From Deltaproteobacteria bacterium (lineage in GTDB: Bacteria > UBA10199 > GCA-002796325 > JACPFF01), in contig JACQUX010000039.1 in the NCBI GenBank assembly GCA_016210045.1, positions 1 to 32,972 on the forward strand: DNA of 32,972 nucleotides. Direction: 5' to 3'. Each line of letters begins with the position of its first letter. Positions within the stretch are counted from its first letter, which is position 1. Of the stretch, positions 17,401-24,882 are shown one piece after another. The translations under genes were made by a program, and so were the position numbers. The notes beneath the pieces are model-generated. The model was not told the origin of the DNA. It was given only the letters and a program-made list of their open reading frames with translations, and did no database searches.

Positions 17401-18405
17401 GCGTTGGGGCGCCGCTACAGCACGCGTCGGTTCCACTGCCGGCGTGCTCGCGGCCGACGTGGGCCGCGTTGGATTCGTCACCGTGCTCGTCACCGGCGTG
17501 GGCCGCGTCACGCTCGTTGTCGGCGCGGGCGTTGCGGACGCACTCGCCGCAGCGGCGGACCGCGCCGGTTCCACGGCGGGAGCGGTCGTCGCCGGGACCA
17601 ATCGCGCGGGCTCAGTTGGCGTTCCCGCTTCCACGGACCGCGTCGTACTGGGCGCCACTGTTTCCGTCGCTCCCGCGCGCGTCGGCGCAACCGTTTCCGT
17701 CAAGTGTTGAGGCTCCGCTACAGGCCGCGTCGGTTGCACGGCTGGCGTGGTCGTGGTCGTCGCCGGCGTTGCCGCAGGCCGCGTCTCGCTCGTTGTCGCC
17801 GCAGTCGTCGTCGGAACCGGTCGCGCGGACTCAGCGGACGTTACCGCTTCCACGGGACGCGTCGTACTGGGCGCAACGGGCGCCGGCGTTGCCGCCGGAC
17901 GGGTTGGGCTGGCTGTGGTCGGTGATGTCGCAGCCGACGTCGGGGCGGCCAGTCGCGTCACGCTTGACGTGGTCGCAGGCGCCGTTGTCACCGGTACCGT
18001 CGTTGCGGCAGGTCGTGTCGAGCTCGCTGCAGGCGCGGACGTTTCAGACGCGCTCGCCGCAGCTGCGGGACGCGTCGAATTGATTGTGGTCGTTGACGTC
18101 GAAGTCGGCGCCGTCGTTGCAGCCGCAGGCCGCGTTTCACTGGGCGTCGTTGCCGCCGGCCGGGTCGAACCGGTCGCGGTCGTAGACGTCGAAGTAGGGG
18201 CCGACGTCGAGGCGGGCACCGCGCGGGTCGGAGTTGTCACGGCCGGAGTCGTTGCAGTCGGCGCGGGGTGTACAACCGCAGGCGTACTGGCCGCTGTTTC
18301 ACTAGATGTCACAGTCTCACGCGCGCCCACCGGGGGAGACAGCAGCATGGCGCCAATCCCGCCACAGAGCATGAGCGTCACGAGCTGTTTTCTTGTAGTG
18401 CACAT
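14470..18405 (-). CDS. Large secreted Thr/Pro/Ala-rich surface protein, unknown function
   Basis: 1311 residues from the ATG at 18405, which has a strong GGGGGA site and begins a signal peptide (basic R-K, hydrophobic core, cleavage near V-G-A). Residues about 30-610 are a low-complexity Thr/Pro/Ala/Ser-rich region with recurring T-R-P-A-A-T, T-R-P-V and [12 protein letters not shown] units. About 610-1150 looks globular with scattered Cys pairs and Asp/Gly-rich strands. A Gly-rich C-terminal region ends in [15 protein letters not shown] terminal Gly-run followed by Cys recalls sorting tails of surface proteins in related bacteria, but there is no terminal membrane helix. Probably an exported stalked adhesin or envelope protein. 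It sits on the opposite strand inside the propionate genes. The 180 nt upstream show no clear promoter. Confidence 0.8.
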   Translation of the reverse strand: MCTTRKQLVTLMLCGGIGAMLLSPPVGARETVTSSETAASTPAVVHPAPTATTPAVTTPTRAVPASTSAPTSTSTTATGSTRPAATTPSETRPAAATTAPTSTSTTTINSTRPAAAASASETSAPAASSTRPAATTVPVTTAPATTSSVTRLAAPTSAATSPTTASPTRPAATPAPVAPSTTRPVEAVTSAESARPVPTTTAATTSETRPAATPATTTTTPAVQPTRPVAEPQHLTETVAPTRAGATETVAPSTTRSVEAGTPTEPARLVPATTAPAVEPARSAAAASASATPAPTTSVTRPTPVTSTVTNPTRPTSAASTPAVEPTRAVAAPQRLTETVSPTRAGATETVVPSSGVRATPAAAATAAPSAEVVRPAAGAASPRSAPPSQRSVETSTSSSENAIPTVHDSVPPPRATENARSEAQGPTRSEQPAVAPSAEVHRAAPQVPPSAQRVQLPAGRSTPASEVSVPAAARDIPGASVTETQPSRDDGSPALGLPSMRTEQSSTAEQPTRSVKQSERETPARGSQDSVHETAVTAPQRQVPTERSKSEGHTPTELGNDDRGSTRDAKHVPPTGSKRGATDSPVARTTMPPTPTRAAPTTCQSSLFDCAKARGVLFPDGFTAEELFVHPLQDALFAVGSGKDDSLMAYAFQFLQFQQPTPIQPITCEMNFPAGIRGVVTREGAAPIFYSTHEYFQLDEAQALLKTDEAGVTHCQLSLVKLPLSHTCPGEAQLLSVHGDWDLNADDVSDVVGVGRCDKAALWLDLFLSTPTKQVVAQTFTNVADAVAFSESKTMVQTTLLDASTIQIELLSAVAKALGGSPRGGPRADDATHPAPTARVQCVVKLAAESGVVGTPSCESDVIGPMPEGVAVAIHKAGVGAKSFIMSSDGKLCKSPKSGKADVADAGTFECESKPGQAMTVKAAVGAMVGSKGRGGKLPNHVVFADEAVLHLATLAENADGLTLHTVSGETLVGAAPLDGIGAGARYTINSPHAVTIVNLDKFGGNEVCALFTKRQDEKAAASLLVCHRNRNETPSIQLQTPAVAADTNLITLEAVTNDPTDDTLATTWSFTDANGSDVSQHFEVQGNTATFHVPAEVPTSWNVWDLFLPTAHAEAGSVAWPVTATAVTCDAGGACSQSTAQVSKDLQVTGAVVTSGTSVVTTTGGDAVGGSSSGVNGTNGTGGTELPDGNGGTGLDADGASVTMTGKGAEGGASNGAAATTDESIVAFGYVGTADAPIATLPPNESGEQVPKVVGDPTVGFEGLEGGVPEGSAANQDTGSQPDGVSGDAASGPVGGFDFGGGGCSFIPR

Positions 18406-18588
18406 AGTCAATCCCCCAGGTACGGCGTTGTTCCCCCAGCGACAGCAATCCGATCTTGTTTTTGCATCCGCCATGCCAGAGAGCTCCACCGCACGCAGAG
18501 GGAAAAAACCAAACGATATTCACTCTACGACCCCCGCCTGCCGCCTATAAGCAAACATTCGCCATGTACATTGTCACCCCGCCATGGA

Positions 18589-19002
18589 TCACTTTGAGAA
18601 ATTAGCACTGACAATTTCGATCAGCACGCCGCCCGTTTCTTTCGGGTGGAAAAACGCGACGCGATGTCCCTCGGCGCCAAACGCTGTAGGGCGTTGGATC
18701 GGCGTAAGGCCCTCGGCTTGCAACGCCGCCACACTCGCATCGAAATCGGTCACGGCATAGGCGATATGGTGCAACCCCGGCCCCCGTTTTGCGATGAAAC
18801 GCGCGATCGGACTTTGAGGATCGGTCGCGGCCAACAATTCGATTTTGGTCGGACCGACGGCGAACATCGCCACTTGCACCTGTTCACTGGGCACCGTCGT
18901 GACATGCGCCGGCGGAACGCCGTGGAGCGCGGTGTAACGCGTTACAGCGGCCTCGAAATCCTCCACCGCAATCCCCACATGATCAAGATGAGAAAATCGC
19001 AT
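18589..19002 (-). CDS. mce: Methylmalonyl-CoA epimerase
   Basis: 137 residues of the vicinal-oxygen-chelate fold. The N-terminal L-D-H-V-G-I-A-V, middle G-L-H-H-I-A-Y-A-V and C-terminal L-I-E-I-V segments supply the metal-binding His and Glu residues seen in methylmalonyl-CoA epimerases. G-P-T-K-I-E-L-L and K-R-G-P-G-L-H-H are diagnostic. The enzyme converts (S)- to (R)-methylmalonyl-CoA between the carboxylase and the mutase. The ATG at 19002 is preceded by GGAGG and is divergent from pccB, 73 nt away. An open frame extends upstream, but it is the antisense of pccB. Confidence 0.93.
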   Translation of the reverse strand: MRFSHLDHVGIAVEDFEAAVTRYTALHGVPPAHVTTVPSEQVQVAMFAVGPTKIELLAATDPQSPIARFIAKRGPGLHHIAYAVTDFDASVAALQAEGLTPIQRPTAFGAEGHRVAFFHPKETGGVLIEIVSANFSK

Positions 19003-19005
19003 GAG

Positions 19006-19033
19006 TTGACGCCTCCGGGCCCGAATGTATAGA
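19006..19033 (+). promoter_or_regulatory. Sigma70-type promoter of the pcc operon
   Basis: TTGACG (19006-19011), a 16-nt spacer, TATAGA (19028-19033). Transcription would begin near 19040, giving a leader of about 36 nt with GGAG before the pccB ATG. The -35 starts 4 nt beyond the divergent mce start codon. Confidence 0.65.
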
Positions 19034-19075
19034 CCCACCGGCACGCACAGTGAAGTGAAAACGAGGAGAGCCATC

Positions 19076-20626
19076 ATGACGCACCCATCCGCAGTGGAGT
19101 TGTTGCAGGCAAAGGGCGCGGAAGCGGCGCAAGGAGGCGGCGAGGCCCGCGTGGCGAAACAGCATGCGGCGGGGAAACTCACTGCGCGCGAGCGGATCGA
19201 ACAGCTCTGCGACACCGGCAGTTTTGTCGAATGCGATCGTTTCGCCACGCATCGCTGTGGCGACTTCGGATTAGAGGCCCAAAAAGTTCTCGGCGACGGC
19301 GTCGTGACCGGCTCCGGCCGAATCGACGGACGGATCGTGTATCTCTTTGCCCAAGACTTCACGGTGTTCGGCGGTTCGTTAGGCGAAGCGCACGCCAAGA
19401 AAATCTGCAAGGTGATGGATCTCGCGGTGCAAAACGGCGCGCCGCTGATCGGACTGAACGATTCCGGCGGCGCACGCATCCAGGAAGGCGTAGCCGCGCT
19501 CGGCGGCTATGCCGAAATTTTCTACCGCAACGTGCAGGCCTCGGGCGTAATCCCACAAATTTCCGTGATCCTGGGACCGTGCGCCGGCGGCGCGGTCTAC
19601 TCCCCCGCGATGACCGACTTCACCATTATGGTGGAACAGACCGCGCATATGTTCATCACCGGCCCGGACGTCATCAAGACCGTCACCCACGAAGCCGTCG
19701 ACAAAGAAAGTCTCGGCGGCGCGCACACCCACATGACCAAGAGCGGCGTGGCGCATTTGAGCGCCCCGAACGACGCAGCCGCGTTGCAACTTGTCCGCAC
19801 GCTGCTCAGTTATCTCCCCGCGAATAATCTGGATGACCCGCCGAACCGCACCGCTGCGTCTGCGCCCGACGCCCCGTTGCTCGCACTCGACACGTTCATT
19901 CCGGAAGATCCGACCAAGCCGTACGACATGAAACAATTAATCACGCAGACCGTGGATGACAGCGAATTTTTCGAGATCCACGCCGAATATGCCATGAACT
20001 TGATTGTCGGTTTTGCGCGCTACGGCGGCCGCGTCGTCGGCGTCGTCGCTAATCAACCGCGCGTGCTGGCCGGATGTCTCGACATCGACGCTTCGGTCAA
20101 AGGCGCACGCTTCATTCGGTGTTGCGACGCGTTCAACATCCCGCTCGTCACCTTCGTGGACGTCCCCGGATTTCTCCCCGGCACGACGCAAGAATTCGGC
20201 GGTATCATCCGCCACGGCGCCAAACTCCTCTATGCCTATTGCGAGGCTACGGTGCCGAAGATTACCATCATCACGCGCAAGGCCTACGGCGGCGCGTACG
20301 ACGTGATGAGTTCGAAACATATTCGCGGCGATGTGAATCTCGCGTATCCCACGGCCGAGATCGCCGTGATGGGCCCCGACGGCGCGGTGAATATTATTTT
20401 TCGCGAAGAGCTGAAACAGGCGAAAGACGGCACAAAACGGCACGCCGAACTCGTAGCGCAGTATCGCGCCACATTTGCAAATCCATACGAGGCCGCAAAG
20501 CTCGGCTACATCGACGACGTGATCATGCCGTCCGCCACGCGGATCCGCATCCTGCATGCGCTGGAACTGTTGGCCAATAAACGGACACAGCGCCCCGCCC
20601 GCAAACACGGAAATATTCCACTATGA
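19076..20626 (+). CDS. pccB: Propionyl-CoA carboxylase beta (carboxyltransferase) subunit
   Basis: 516 residues, full length for the family. The N-terminal carboxyltransferase half has [11 protein letters not shown] (128-138) and G-P-C-A-G-G-A-V-Y (167-175), which shape the first oxyanion hole. The C-terminal half has [10 protein letters not shown] and [10 protein letters not shown]. Asp409 in the last motif corresponds to the residue that favours propionyl-CoA over acetyl-CoA in actinobacterial PccB. The subunit transfers carboxyl from biotin to propionyl-CoA, giving (S)-methylmalonyl-CoA. ATG 19076 has GGAG 8 nt upstream. The stop overlaps the next start (ATGA), so translation is coupled to the biotin carboxylase gene. 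Confidence 0.94.
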   Translation: MTHPSAVELLQAKGAEAAQGGGEARVAKQHAAGKLTARERIEQLCDTGSFVECDRFATHRCGDFGLEAQKVLGDGVVTGSGRIDGRIVYLFAQDFTVFGGSLGEAHAKKICKVMDLAVQNGAPLIGLNDSGGARIQEGVAALGGYAEIFYRNVQASGVIPQISVILGPCAGGAVYSPAMTDFTIMVEQTAHMFITGPDVIKTVTHEAVDKESLGGAHTHMTKSGVAHLSAPNDAAALQLVRTLLSYLPANNLDDPPNRTAASAPDAPLLALDTFIPEDPTKPYDMKQLITQTVDDSEFFEIHAEYAMNLIVGFARYGGRVVGVVANQPRVLAGCLDIDASVKGARFIRCCDAFNIPLVTFVDVPGFLPGTTQEFGGIIRHGAKLLYAYCEATVPKITIITRKAYGGAYDVMSSKHIRGDVNLAYPTAEIAVMGPDGAVNIIFREELKQAKDGTKRHAELVAQYRATFANPYEAAKLGYIDDVIMPSATRIRILHALELLANKRTQRPARKHGNIPL

Positions 20627-22152
20627 AACGTACGCCGCCACTGCGCCGCCCACTCCGCCGCCTGCTGATCGCCAATCGCGGCGAGATCGCGGTGCGGATT
20701 ATTCGGGCATGCCATGAACTGGGCATTACGGCCGTTGCGGTCTATTCAGACGTCGACCGCGATGCGTTGCACGTCCAACTGGCGGACGAGGCGTATCCGC
20801 TAGGACCCGCCGCGCCGCGGGAGAGTTATCTCTGTCAGGAAAAAATCTTGGGCGTGGCACAACGCGCACATGTGGACGCAGTGCATCCTGGCTACGGCTT
20901 CTTTGCGGAGAACGCCGATTTTGCGGCTGCCGTGGAGACCGCGGGATGCTGTTGGGTCGGACCGGCGCCGCACGTCATTCGCACGCTCGGCGCCAAGACC
21001 GCAGCGCGCCAATTGGCACAGCAAGCGCACGTCCCGATTGTCCCCGGTACCACGACGCCGCTTCGAACCGCCGCCGAAGCCGCAACAGCGGCCGCAACGA
21101 TCGGCTATCCGGTCCTGCTCAAGGCCACTGCGGGCGGCGGCGGCAAAGGGATGCGGACCGTCGCGAACACCGATGACTTGGCGCGCGCATTTGCACTCGC
21201 CCAAGGCGAGGCGTCGAGCGCGTTTGGAAACGGAGATCTCTACGTCGAAAAACTGATCGTGGCGCCACATCACGTCGAGGTGCAGATCCTGGCCGATCAC
21301 AATGGTCATGTGGTGCACCTCGGCGAGCGGGAGTGTTCAGTGCAACGGCGGCACCAAAAAGTGATCGAAGAAACGCCGTCGCCGTTCCTGACACCCGCGA
21401 CCCGCGCCGCCATGACCACAGCAGCCGTGCGATTGGCGCAAGTCGCCGGCTACACCAACGCGGGCACCGTCGAATTTCTAGTCGACGCAGAACAACACTT
21501 TTATTTCCTGGAAGTGAACACGCGGCTGCAAGTCGAACATCCGATCACGGAACTCGTGACTGGACTCGACCTCGTGCAACTCCAACTGCGGATCGCGGCG
21601 GGCGACGCCTTGCCGTTCACGCAAGCCGATATCGTCGCACGCGGCCATGCACTGGAATGCCGCATCTGCGCCGAGGATCCGGCGCACCACTTCGCCCCCT
21701 CGCCAGGCACGATCGCGGGGCTCCGCGAACCGGCAGGGCCTGGCGTACGGTGGGAAAGCGGCGTCGCGGCCGGATACACGATCCCGATGGAATACGATCC
21801 GCTGTTGGGCAAGCTCTGCACATGGGCGGCGACTCGCGACGCAGCGATCGCGCGGATGCAACGCGCACTCCACGAACTGCAAGTGCACGGGACCACTACG
21901 AACACCGGCATGTTGACCGCCATCTTACGCCATCCGGACTTCCGCGCCGGACAGTATGCAACTGACTTTTTGACACGATACGGCGACGCGCTGCTGGCCG
22001 CAACATCCGTTGCAGCACCGGAGGACGTCTGGCTGGCCGCCGGGATCGCCGGCGCACTGGCGATTGCCTCAACCGATGACCAACGCCCGGCAAAATCTCG
22101 TTGGCGCACCACCGCCCGTCAGGAAGGAGTGCAACGTGGCCCAGTGGTTTAA
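20623..22152 (+). CDS. Biotin carboxylase subunit of propionyl/acyl-CoA carboxylase
   Basis: 509 residues. The N-terminal [16 protein letters not shown] domain is followed by an ATP-grasp domain with the Gly loop G-G-G-G-K-G-M (171-177), the catalytic H-Q-K-V-I-E-E segment (244-250) and [11 protein letters not shown] (297-307). The C-terminal biotin carboxylase domain follows. The last 45 or so residues are Ala-rich and not conserved. The protein carboxylates biotin with ATP and bicarbonate. Unlike many PccA chains it lacks a fused biotin carrier domain, which is supplied by the overlapping next gene. Start by ATGA overlap with pccB. Confidence 0.93.
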   Translation: MKRTPPLRRPLRRLLIANRGEIAVRIIRACHELGITAVAVYSDVDRDALHVQLADEAYPLGPAAPRESYLCQEKILGVAQRAHVDAVHPGYGFFAENADFAAAVETAGCCWVGPAPHVIRTLGAKTAARQLAQQAHVPIVPGTTTPLRTAAEAATAAATIGYPVLLKATAGGGGKGMRTVANTDDLARAFALAQGEASSAFGNGDLYVEKLIVAPHHVEVQILADHNGHVVHLGERECSVQRRHQKVIEETPSPFLTPATRAAMTTAAVRLAQVAGYTNAGTVEFLVDAEQHFYFLEVNTRLQVEHPITELVTGLDLVQLQLRIAAGDALPFTQADIVARGHALECRICAEDPAHHFAPSPGTIAGLREPAGPGVRWESGVAAGYTIPMEYDPLLGKLCTWAATRDAAIARMQRALHELQVHGTTTNTGMLTAILRHPDFRAGQYATDFLTRYGDALLAATSVAAPEDVWLAAGIAGALAIASTDDQRPAKSRWRTTARQEGVQRGPVV

Positions 22153-22621
22153 CGACGGCGCCGCATCGCAGTGGGTCCACGTCGTGCGGCGCGGTCAGAT
22201 CTGGCACGTGCGCGTCGGCGACACGGAACACACCGCCGAGCTGCTCCGCTGGTCCCCGCCCCATCTCACACTGCGCACGTCGCACGGCCGCGTCATCACG
22301 TGCTGCGTCTCGACGCGCGCCAAGCGCACCGAAGTCACCCATCAAGCAACCACATACCGCTTGGCGCACACCCACCGCGGTGCCCACGATGGCGCCGCTT
22401 GCGCGTCCAACGGGGAAATCCTCGCCCCGCTCCCCGGGCGCATCATTGCGTTGTTGGTGGAAACCGGCGCACGCGTCCAACGAGGACAGCCCGTGTGCGT
22501 GATCGAAGCGATGAAGATGCAAAACGAGATCCTCGCCCCGAGCGACGGCACGGTCCAATTCATCGCCGTCAACCTCAGCGCCACGGTCGAAGGCGGCACG
22601 CTGCTGATGAAGATTGGGTAG
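22136..22621 (+). CDS. Biotin carboxyl carrier subunit of the carboxylase
   Basis: 161 residues starting at GTG 22136, preceded by AGGAAGGAG; the gene overlaps the biotin carboxylase end by 17 nt. The C-terminal 75 residues are a biotinyl domain: A-P-L-P-G-R-I, then E-A-M-K-M-Q-N-E with Lys127 as the biotin acceptor, then A-P-S-D-G-T-V. The N-terminal 90 residues resemble the linker (BT-like) region that joins the two domains in fused PccA chains, so the gene looks like the split-off C-terminal part of PccA. It would tether biotin between the two upstream subunits. Upstream in-frame ATGs exist inside the previous gene but lack a ribosome site. Confidence 0.9.
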   Translation: MAQWFNDGAASQWVHVVRRGQIWHVRVGDTEHTAELLRWSPPHLTLRTSHGRVITCCVSTRAKRTEVTHQATTYRLAHTHRGAHDGAACASNGEILAPLPGRIIALLVETGARVQRGQPVCVIEAMKMQNEILAPSDGTVQFIAVNLSATVEGGTLLMKIG

Positions 22622-22637
22622 CGGGGACTGCGGTTAC

Positions 22638-23363
22638 TTATCCCACGGCCAACAACGTGGAAAAACTCGGATGACGATAACCGGGAGAGGTCAGGAGTTT
22701 GCGGGCGCTCTCTTCGACACGGCGCTCGGCCGCGTGGGCCGCGTGTAAAATCGCCGCGCGGGTCTCGACGTCATAATATTTGAGTGTCTTCATTTGGCGT
22801 CGCGTGCGGCGATTTTTTTCTAAGCGCGTGAGGAATTCGGCCAGCGGTGTGACTTCGTATCCGAGTTGATACAATGCACGGCCGGCATACGCGTCGGCCC
22901 CGGCCTCTTCTTCGCGCCGCAGCTCGAAGAGCTCTTCCCAGCTTAAATGCGACCAATCCACGCCGCGCGGCAATTCACTCACCATGTGGCCCCATTCATG
23001 CGCCAAGATCCCAGCGATCACCGCTTCATCGCCTTCGCAGGCCTCCAGGAATTCCACACCGACGTAGACGTTGTCCTCTTCGTCGACGGCCGCGATCGTA
23101 TTGTGGGCCGCCAAGATGTTGCCGCCCCGCTTGCGGGAAACAGTCGCCAACTTGCGGCGAATGCGGTCGAGGAGTCCACCTTTGCGGAACATCGCAGCGA
23201 TTTTCGGGGCTAACAATGCGGGATCGGCAAGCTTCGGGACCGGTTCACCGAGGGCCTTGCGCACCTCGGGGTGGGTGGCCAACGGCCGACCGCCCTCCCC
23301 CACCCGACTCATCCAGCGCGGCGGAAGGCTCAACAATCCAGTTTCAACGCGTGGTACGCTCAC
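22638..23363 (-). CDS. HEXXH zinc metallopeptidase, M48-like
   Basis: 241 residues. H-E-W-G-H at 122-126 is a HEXXH zinc site, and E-E-E-A-G-A-D-A-Y-A (151-160) supplies the downstream Glu/Asp typical of M48/gluzincin-like enzymes (E-x-E-A-D-type motif). No signal peptide or transmembrane segment is visible, so it is likely soluble and cytoplasmic unless exported another way. The GTG start at 23363 has GAGGGAG upstream. The gene is convergent with the carboxylase operon, 16 nt apart. Substrate unknown. Confidence 0.75.
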   Translation of the reverse strand: MSVPRVETGLLSLPPRWMSRVGEGGRPLATHPEVRKALGEPVPKLADPALLAPKIAAMFRKGGLLDRIRRKLATVSRKRGGNILAAHNTIAAVDEEDNVYVGVEFLEACEGDEAVIAGILAHEWGHMVSELPRGVDWSHLSWEELFELRREEEAGADAYAGRALYQLGYEVTPLAEFLTRLEKNRRTRRQMKTLKYYDVETRAAILHAAHAAERRVEESARKLLTSPGYRHPSFSTLLAVG

Positions 23364-23502
23364 ACCAGCTCCCTCTCATGATTATCGGCCATTGCCAAGC
23401 CGAGGTTGCGTCGGGCTTGACACCGGGGTCGTGTACCTGGACGCAACTTTTTCTCGCGGTGGGTCGATATATATTGTAGGCACCTTGCCAAGGAGACGCA
23501 CC

Positions 23503-23802
23503 ATGGGCGTCGGACCAGCGGCGTGTTTGGATCCCAAAAGCACGCTCTACGAAACGAAGGAATGTCAGAAGATCCGGACACCCAAGCCACAGGAGCAGTT
23601 CGACATTATCTTCCGCCTGTGTCCTCCGGGGTTCGGGCCTCGGAAGGGTAATTCATCGCGCCGAGGCCAACCGAAACAACCCCACTGGCGCTTCTCACCG
23701 GAACAACTCGAACGTCTGCTGCGGGAATTGCGTAAAAACGAAAAAAACTATCCGCGCACTTTCAGTGAACGGCCGAAGCGGCTTCACGGTCAAGACGTGT
23801 AG
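23503..23802 (+). CDS. Small basic protein of unknown function
   Basis: 99 residues from ATG 23503, with AAGGAG 6 nt upstream. The N-terminal half has three cysteines (C8, C20, C40) and an acidic-aromatic stretch around F-D-I-I-F-R-L. The C-terminal half is rich in Arg/Lys with R-F-S-P-E-Q-L-E-R-L-L-R-E-L-R-K. TATATT at 23470-23475 could be a -10 element, without a convincing -35. No family recognised. The good ribosome site and codon style like the left half of the window support a real gene. Confidence 0.6.
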   Translation: MGVGPAACLDPKSTLYETKECQKIRTPKPQEQFDIIFRLCPPGFGPRKGNSSRRGQPKQPHWRFSPEQLERLLRELRKNEKNYPRTFSERPKRLHGQDV

Positions 23803-23810
23803 TATAGACA

Positions 23811-23944
23811 TCAAGATTTGCGATGACGCATGACCCCATAAGAAGGCTCTTCCGGAGGCACAAAGCGCGAGACTGACTCGACAGCTTCAACTCAATCCAA
23901 AATGATTCTTGATAGACTTCGAGTTTTTCAAATTGAAATGCCAA
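23811..23944 (-). pseudogene. Remnant of a four-helix-bundle (S23-type) protein gene
   Basis: Reading leftward from 23944, F-Q-F-E-K-L-E-V-Y-Q-E-S matches the start of the small four-helix-bundle family often found as 23S rRNA intervening-sequence proteins. The frame then loses similarity. A second frame gives R-F-V-P-P-E-E-P-S-Y-G-V-M-R ending in a stop near 23811, which resembles the next family block (F-P-x-E-E-x-Y-G-L). The start codon is TTG instead of the expected ATG, and only about a third of the usual length is left. This looks like a frameshifted, truncated relic beside the attachment site. The match is short and moderate. Confidence 0.35.
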
Positions 23945-23957
23945 GCTATTTTCTATT

Positions 23958-24041
23958 CTCCATTTTCTATTTTCCCGATTTTCCGCCCTCGATACAGCAC
24001 AGAACTTCCGAAAATAGAAGAATGGAAAATAGAAAATGGAG
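23958..24041. repeat. Perfect 18-bp inverted repeat of AT-rich tracts
   Basis: CTCCATTTTCTATTTTCC (23958-23975) and its exact reverse complement (24024-24041) are separated by 48 nt. Each arm sits in a longer run built from CTATTTTC-like units (23946-23975, 24010-24041). It lies on the chromosomal side of the tRNA fragment. Confidence 0.7.
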
Positions 24042-24042
24042 G

Positions 24043-24066
24043 ACGATTTTCCTGGCGGAAAATCGT
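24043..24066 (-). terminator. Hairpin beyond the tRNA 3' end
   Basis: ACGATTTTCC (24043-24052), loop TGGC, GGAAAATCGT (24057-24066): a perfect 10-bp stem just downstream of the minus-strand tRNA 3' end. It is followed on the minus strand by CCTCC and T-rich sequence, so it probably served as the tRNA transcript terminator. Confidence 0.5.
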
Positions 24067-24068
24067 TG

Positions 24069-24115
24069 CGCGCCCGGAGAGACTCGAACTCCCAACCCTC
24101 AGGTTCGAAGCCTGA
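24069..24115 (-). tRNA. 3' half of tRNA-Arg(TCG), likely attachment site of an island
   Basis: Read on the minus strand: anticodon stem TCAGG/CCTGA with 7-nt loop CTTCGAA (anticodon TCG), variable loop GGGTT, T-arm GGGAG-TTCGAGT-CTCTC, then CGGGCGC (24076-24070), the 3' acceptor strand. A normal D-arm is absent and CCA is not encoded. A possible 5' acceptor GCCCCCG followed by TA lies at 24131-24123 on the minus strand and could pair at 6 of 7 positions, but only 7 nt separate it from the anticodon stem, so the gene is not functional as it stands. Partial tRNA 3' ends mark one junction of integrative elements. Base composition and gene content change to the right, and the tRNA terminator hairpin lies to the left. 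Confidence 0.7.
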
Positions 24116-24120
24116 TGGAC

Positions 24121-24437
24121 ATTACGGGGGCTCGCGTCGCCCCCTCCAGTGGCAAAGCCACTGGAGCCTCCCCTTCAACGCCGCACGTGCGGCTGCTCAA
24201 TACTTTTCTGCGCCCATTCATAAACACATTTCGAACTGAACATTTCAAGGAAATTATGGCCTTCACGCCGCTCGTGCCCGCCATTCGCGAACTGTTGGCC
24301 CCACAGGCCGCCTAATTTGGCCCACGTGGCGCGATGCCTGTCCAACTGGAAGCTGACCCCCCAGCCCATCACCATCCTGAAAACCCTTTCCGGATCGGAA
24401 ACACTCCGCAGTTTTCGGCCAGCCCGTAATCTGGGGC
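24121..24437. other. Hairpin-rich noncoding stretch at the island edge
   Basis: Apart from one 19-codon frame (24256-24315) no gene is evident. The stretch holds GGGGG/CCCCC arms (24126-24130, 24140-24144), a perfect 10-bp hairpin (24144-24153 with 24157-24166, loop AAA), and the perfect 14-nt palindrome GCCGCACGTGCGGC (24180-24193). Such clustered hairpins beside a rolling-circle-type initiator gene could be an origin or recombination site; no nick site was identified. Confidence 0.4.
24256..24315 (+). CDS. Possible 19-residue peptide
   Basis: ATG at 24256 has AAGGA 4 nt upstream and encodes M-A-F-T-P-L-V-P-A-I-R-E-L-L-A-P-Q-A-A before TAA. The well-spaced ribosome site is the main support. 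It may be a leader peptide or the remnant of a longer gene. Confidence 0.25.
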   Translation: MAFTPLVPAIRELLAPQAA

Positions 24438-24629
24438 ATGGAGGACAGTTTTGCCGAAATTCGGGAGTCCATCGGGAATCATGCTCCCAATGATTCCGAC
24501 CAAGAGCTGAATGAGAGTGCCCTCAGCCTGCTCGGGTTTTTCGAACTGCTTCTACAAATTGACAAGGAACAAAAGGAAAAACGTGATGAAAATCTCCGAA
24601 GTGAATATCCAATTCATCAAGCCCGCTGA
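24438..24629 (+). CDS. Small acidic helical protein, unknown
   Basis: 63 residues, Glu/Asp-rich and predicted mostly helical, with a hydrophobic patch L-S-L-L-G-F-F-E-L-L-L-Q-I-D followed by a highly charged K-E-Q-K-E-K-R segment. The start lacks a strong ribosome site (only GGGG). The 3' end overlaps the SpoVG-like gene by 44 nt, which is unusual and lowers confidence. If real, it is the first gene of the element's replication operon. No family recognised. Confidence 0.45.
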   Translation: MEDSFAEIRESIGNHAPNDSDQELNESALSLLGFFELLLQIDKEQKEKRDENLRSEYPIHQAR

Positions 24630-24882
24630 CGGGCTGATCGGTTTTGCCAGCATCGTCATTGATGACGCATTTTATCTGGGCTCCATCGGGATCCACCAGA
24701 AGCTTGATGGCACCGGTTATCGCCTGACCTATCCCACAAAGAAAAGCCCGCTGAACAGTCGCCCCATATTTCATCCGATCAACCGGGCCATCAGCCAAGC
24801 CATCGAGCAGGCGATTTTTATGAAACTGAAGAACGTAATGAGCAAAGTCTATGATCGATACGATTGTGCTGACATTGCCTGA
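24586..24882 (+). CDS. SpoVG-like protein
   Basis: 98 residues. It begins M-K-I-S-E-V-N-I and has G-F-A-S-I-V-I-D-D-A-F-Y-L-G-S-I-G-I, Y-P-T-K-K and F-H-P-I-N-R-A-I-S-Q-A-I-E, the arrangement of SpoVG (a small beta-hairpin nucleic-acid-binding family with a C-terminal helix). SpoVG is best known from Firmicutes sporulation and septation but also occurs on mobile elements. Here it overlaps the replication initiator by 32 nt, in the place where filamentous phages carry their single-strand-binding protein gene, so a ssDNA-binding role is a reasonable inference. An AAAGGA site lies upstream of the ATG. Confidence 0.8.
   Translation: MKISEVNIQFIKPADGLIGFASIVIDDAFYLGSIGIHQKLDGTGYRLTYPTKKSPLNSRPIFHPINRAISQAIEQAIFMKLKNVMSKVYDRYDCADIA

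Noticed and set aside
16504-17925. 473-codon open frame on the + strand
   Set aside because: It is the antisense of the Thr/Pro/Ala-rich repeats; Arg-rich translation follows from codon bias, with no ribosome site or domain.
19379-19936. Long minus-strand frames within pccB and the biotin carboxylase gene
   Set aside because: Antisense shadows in G/C-rich genes whose + strand products are clearly conserved.
23902-24315. 137-codon + strand frame with a G-E-T-R-T-P-N motif
   Set aside because: This is the well-known false translation of the strand opposite a tRNA 3' end.
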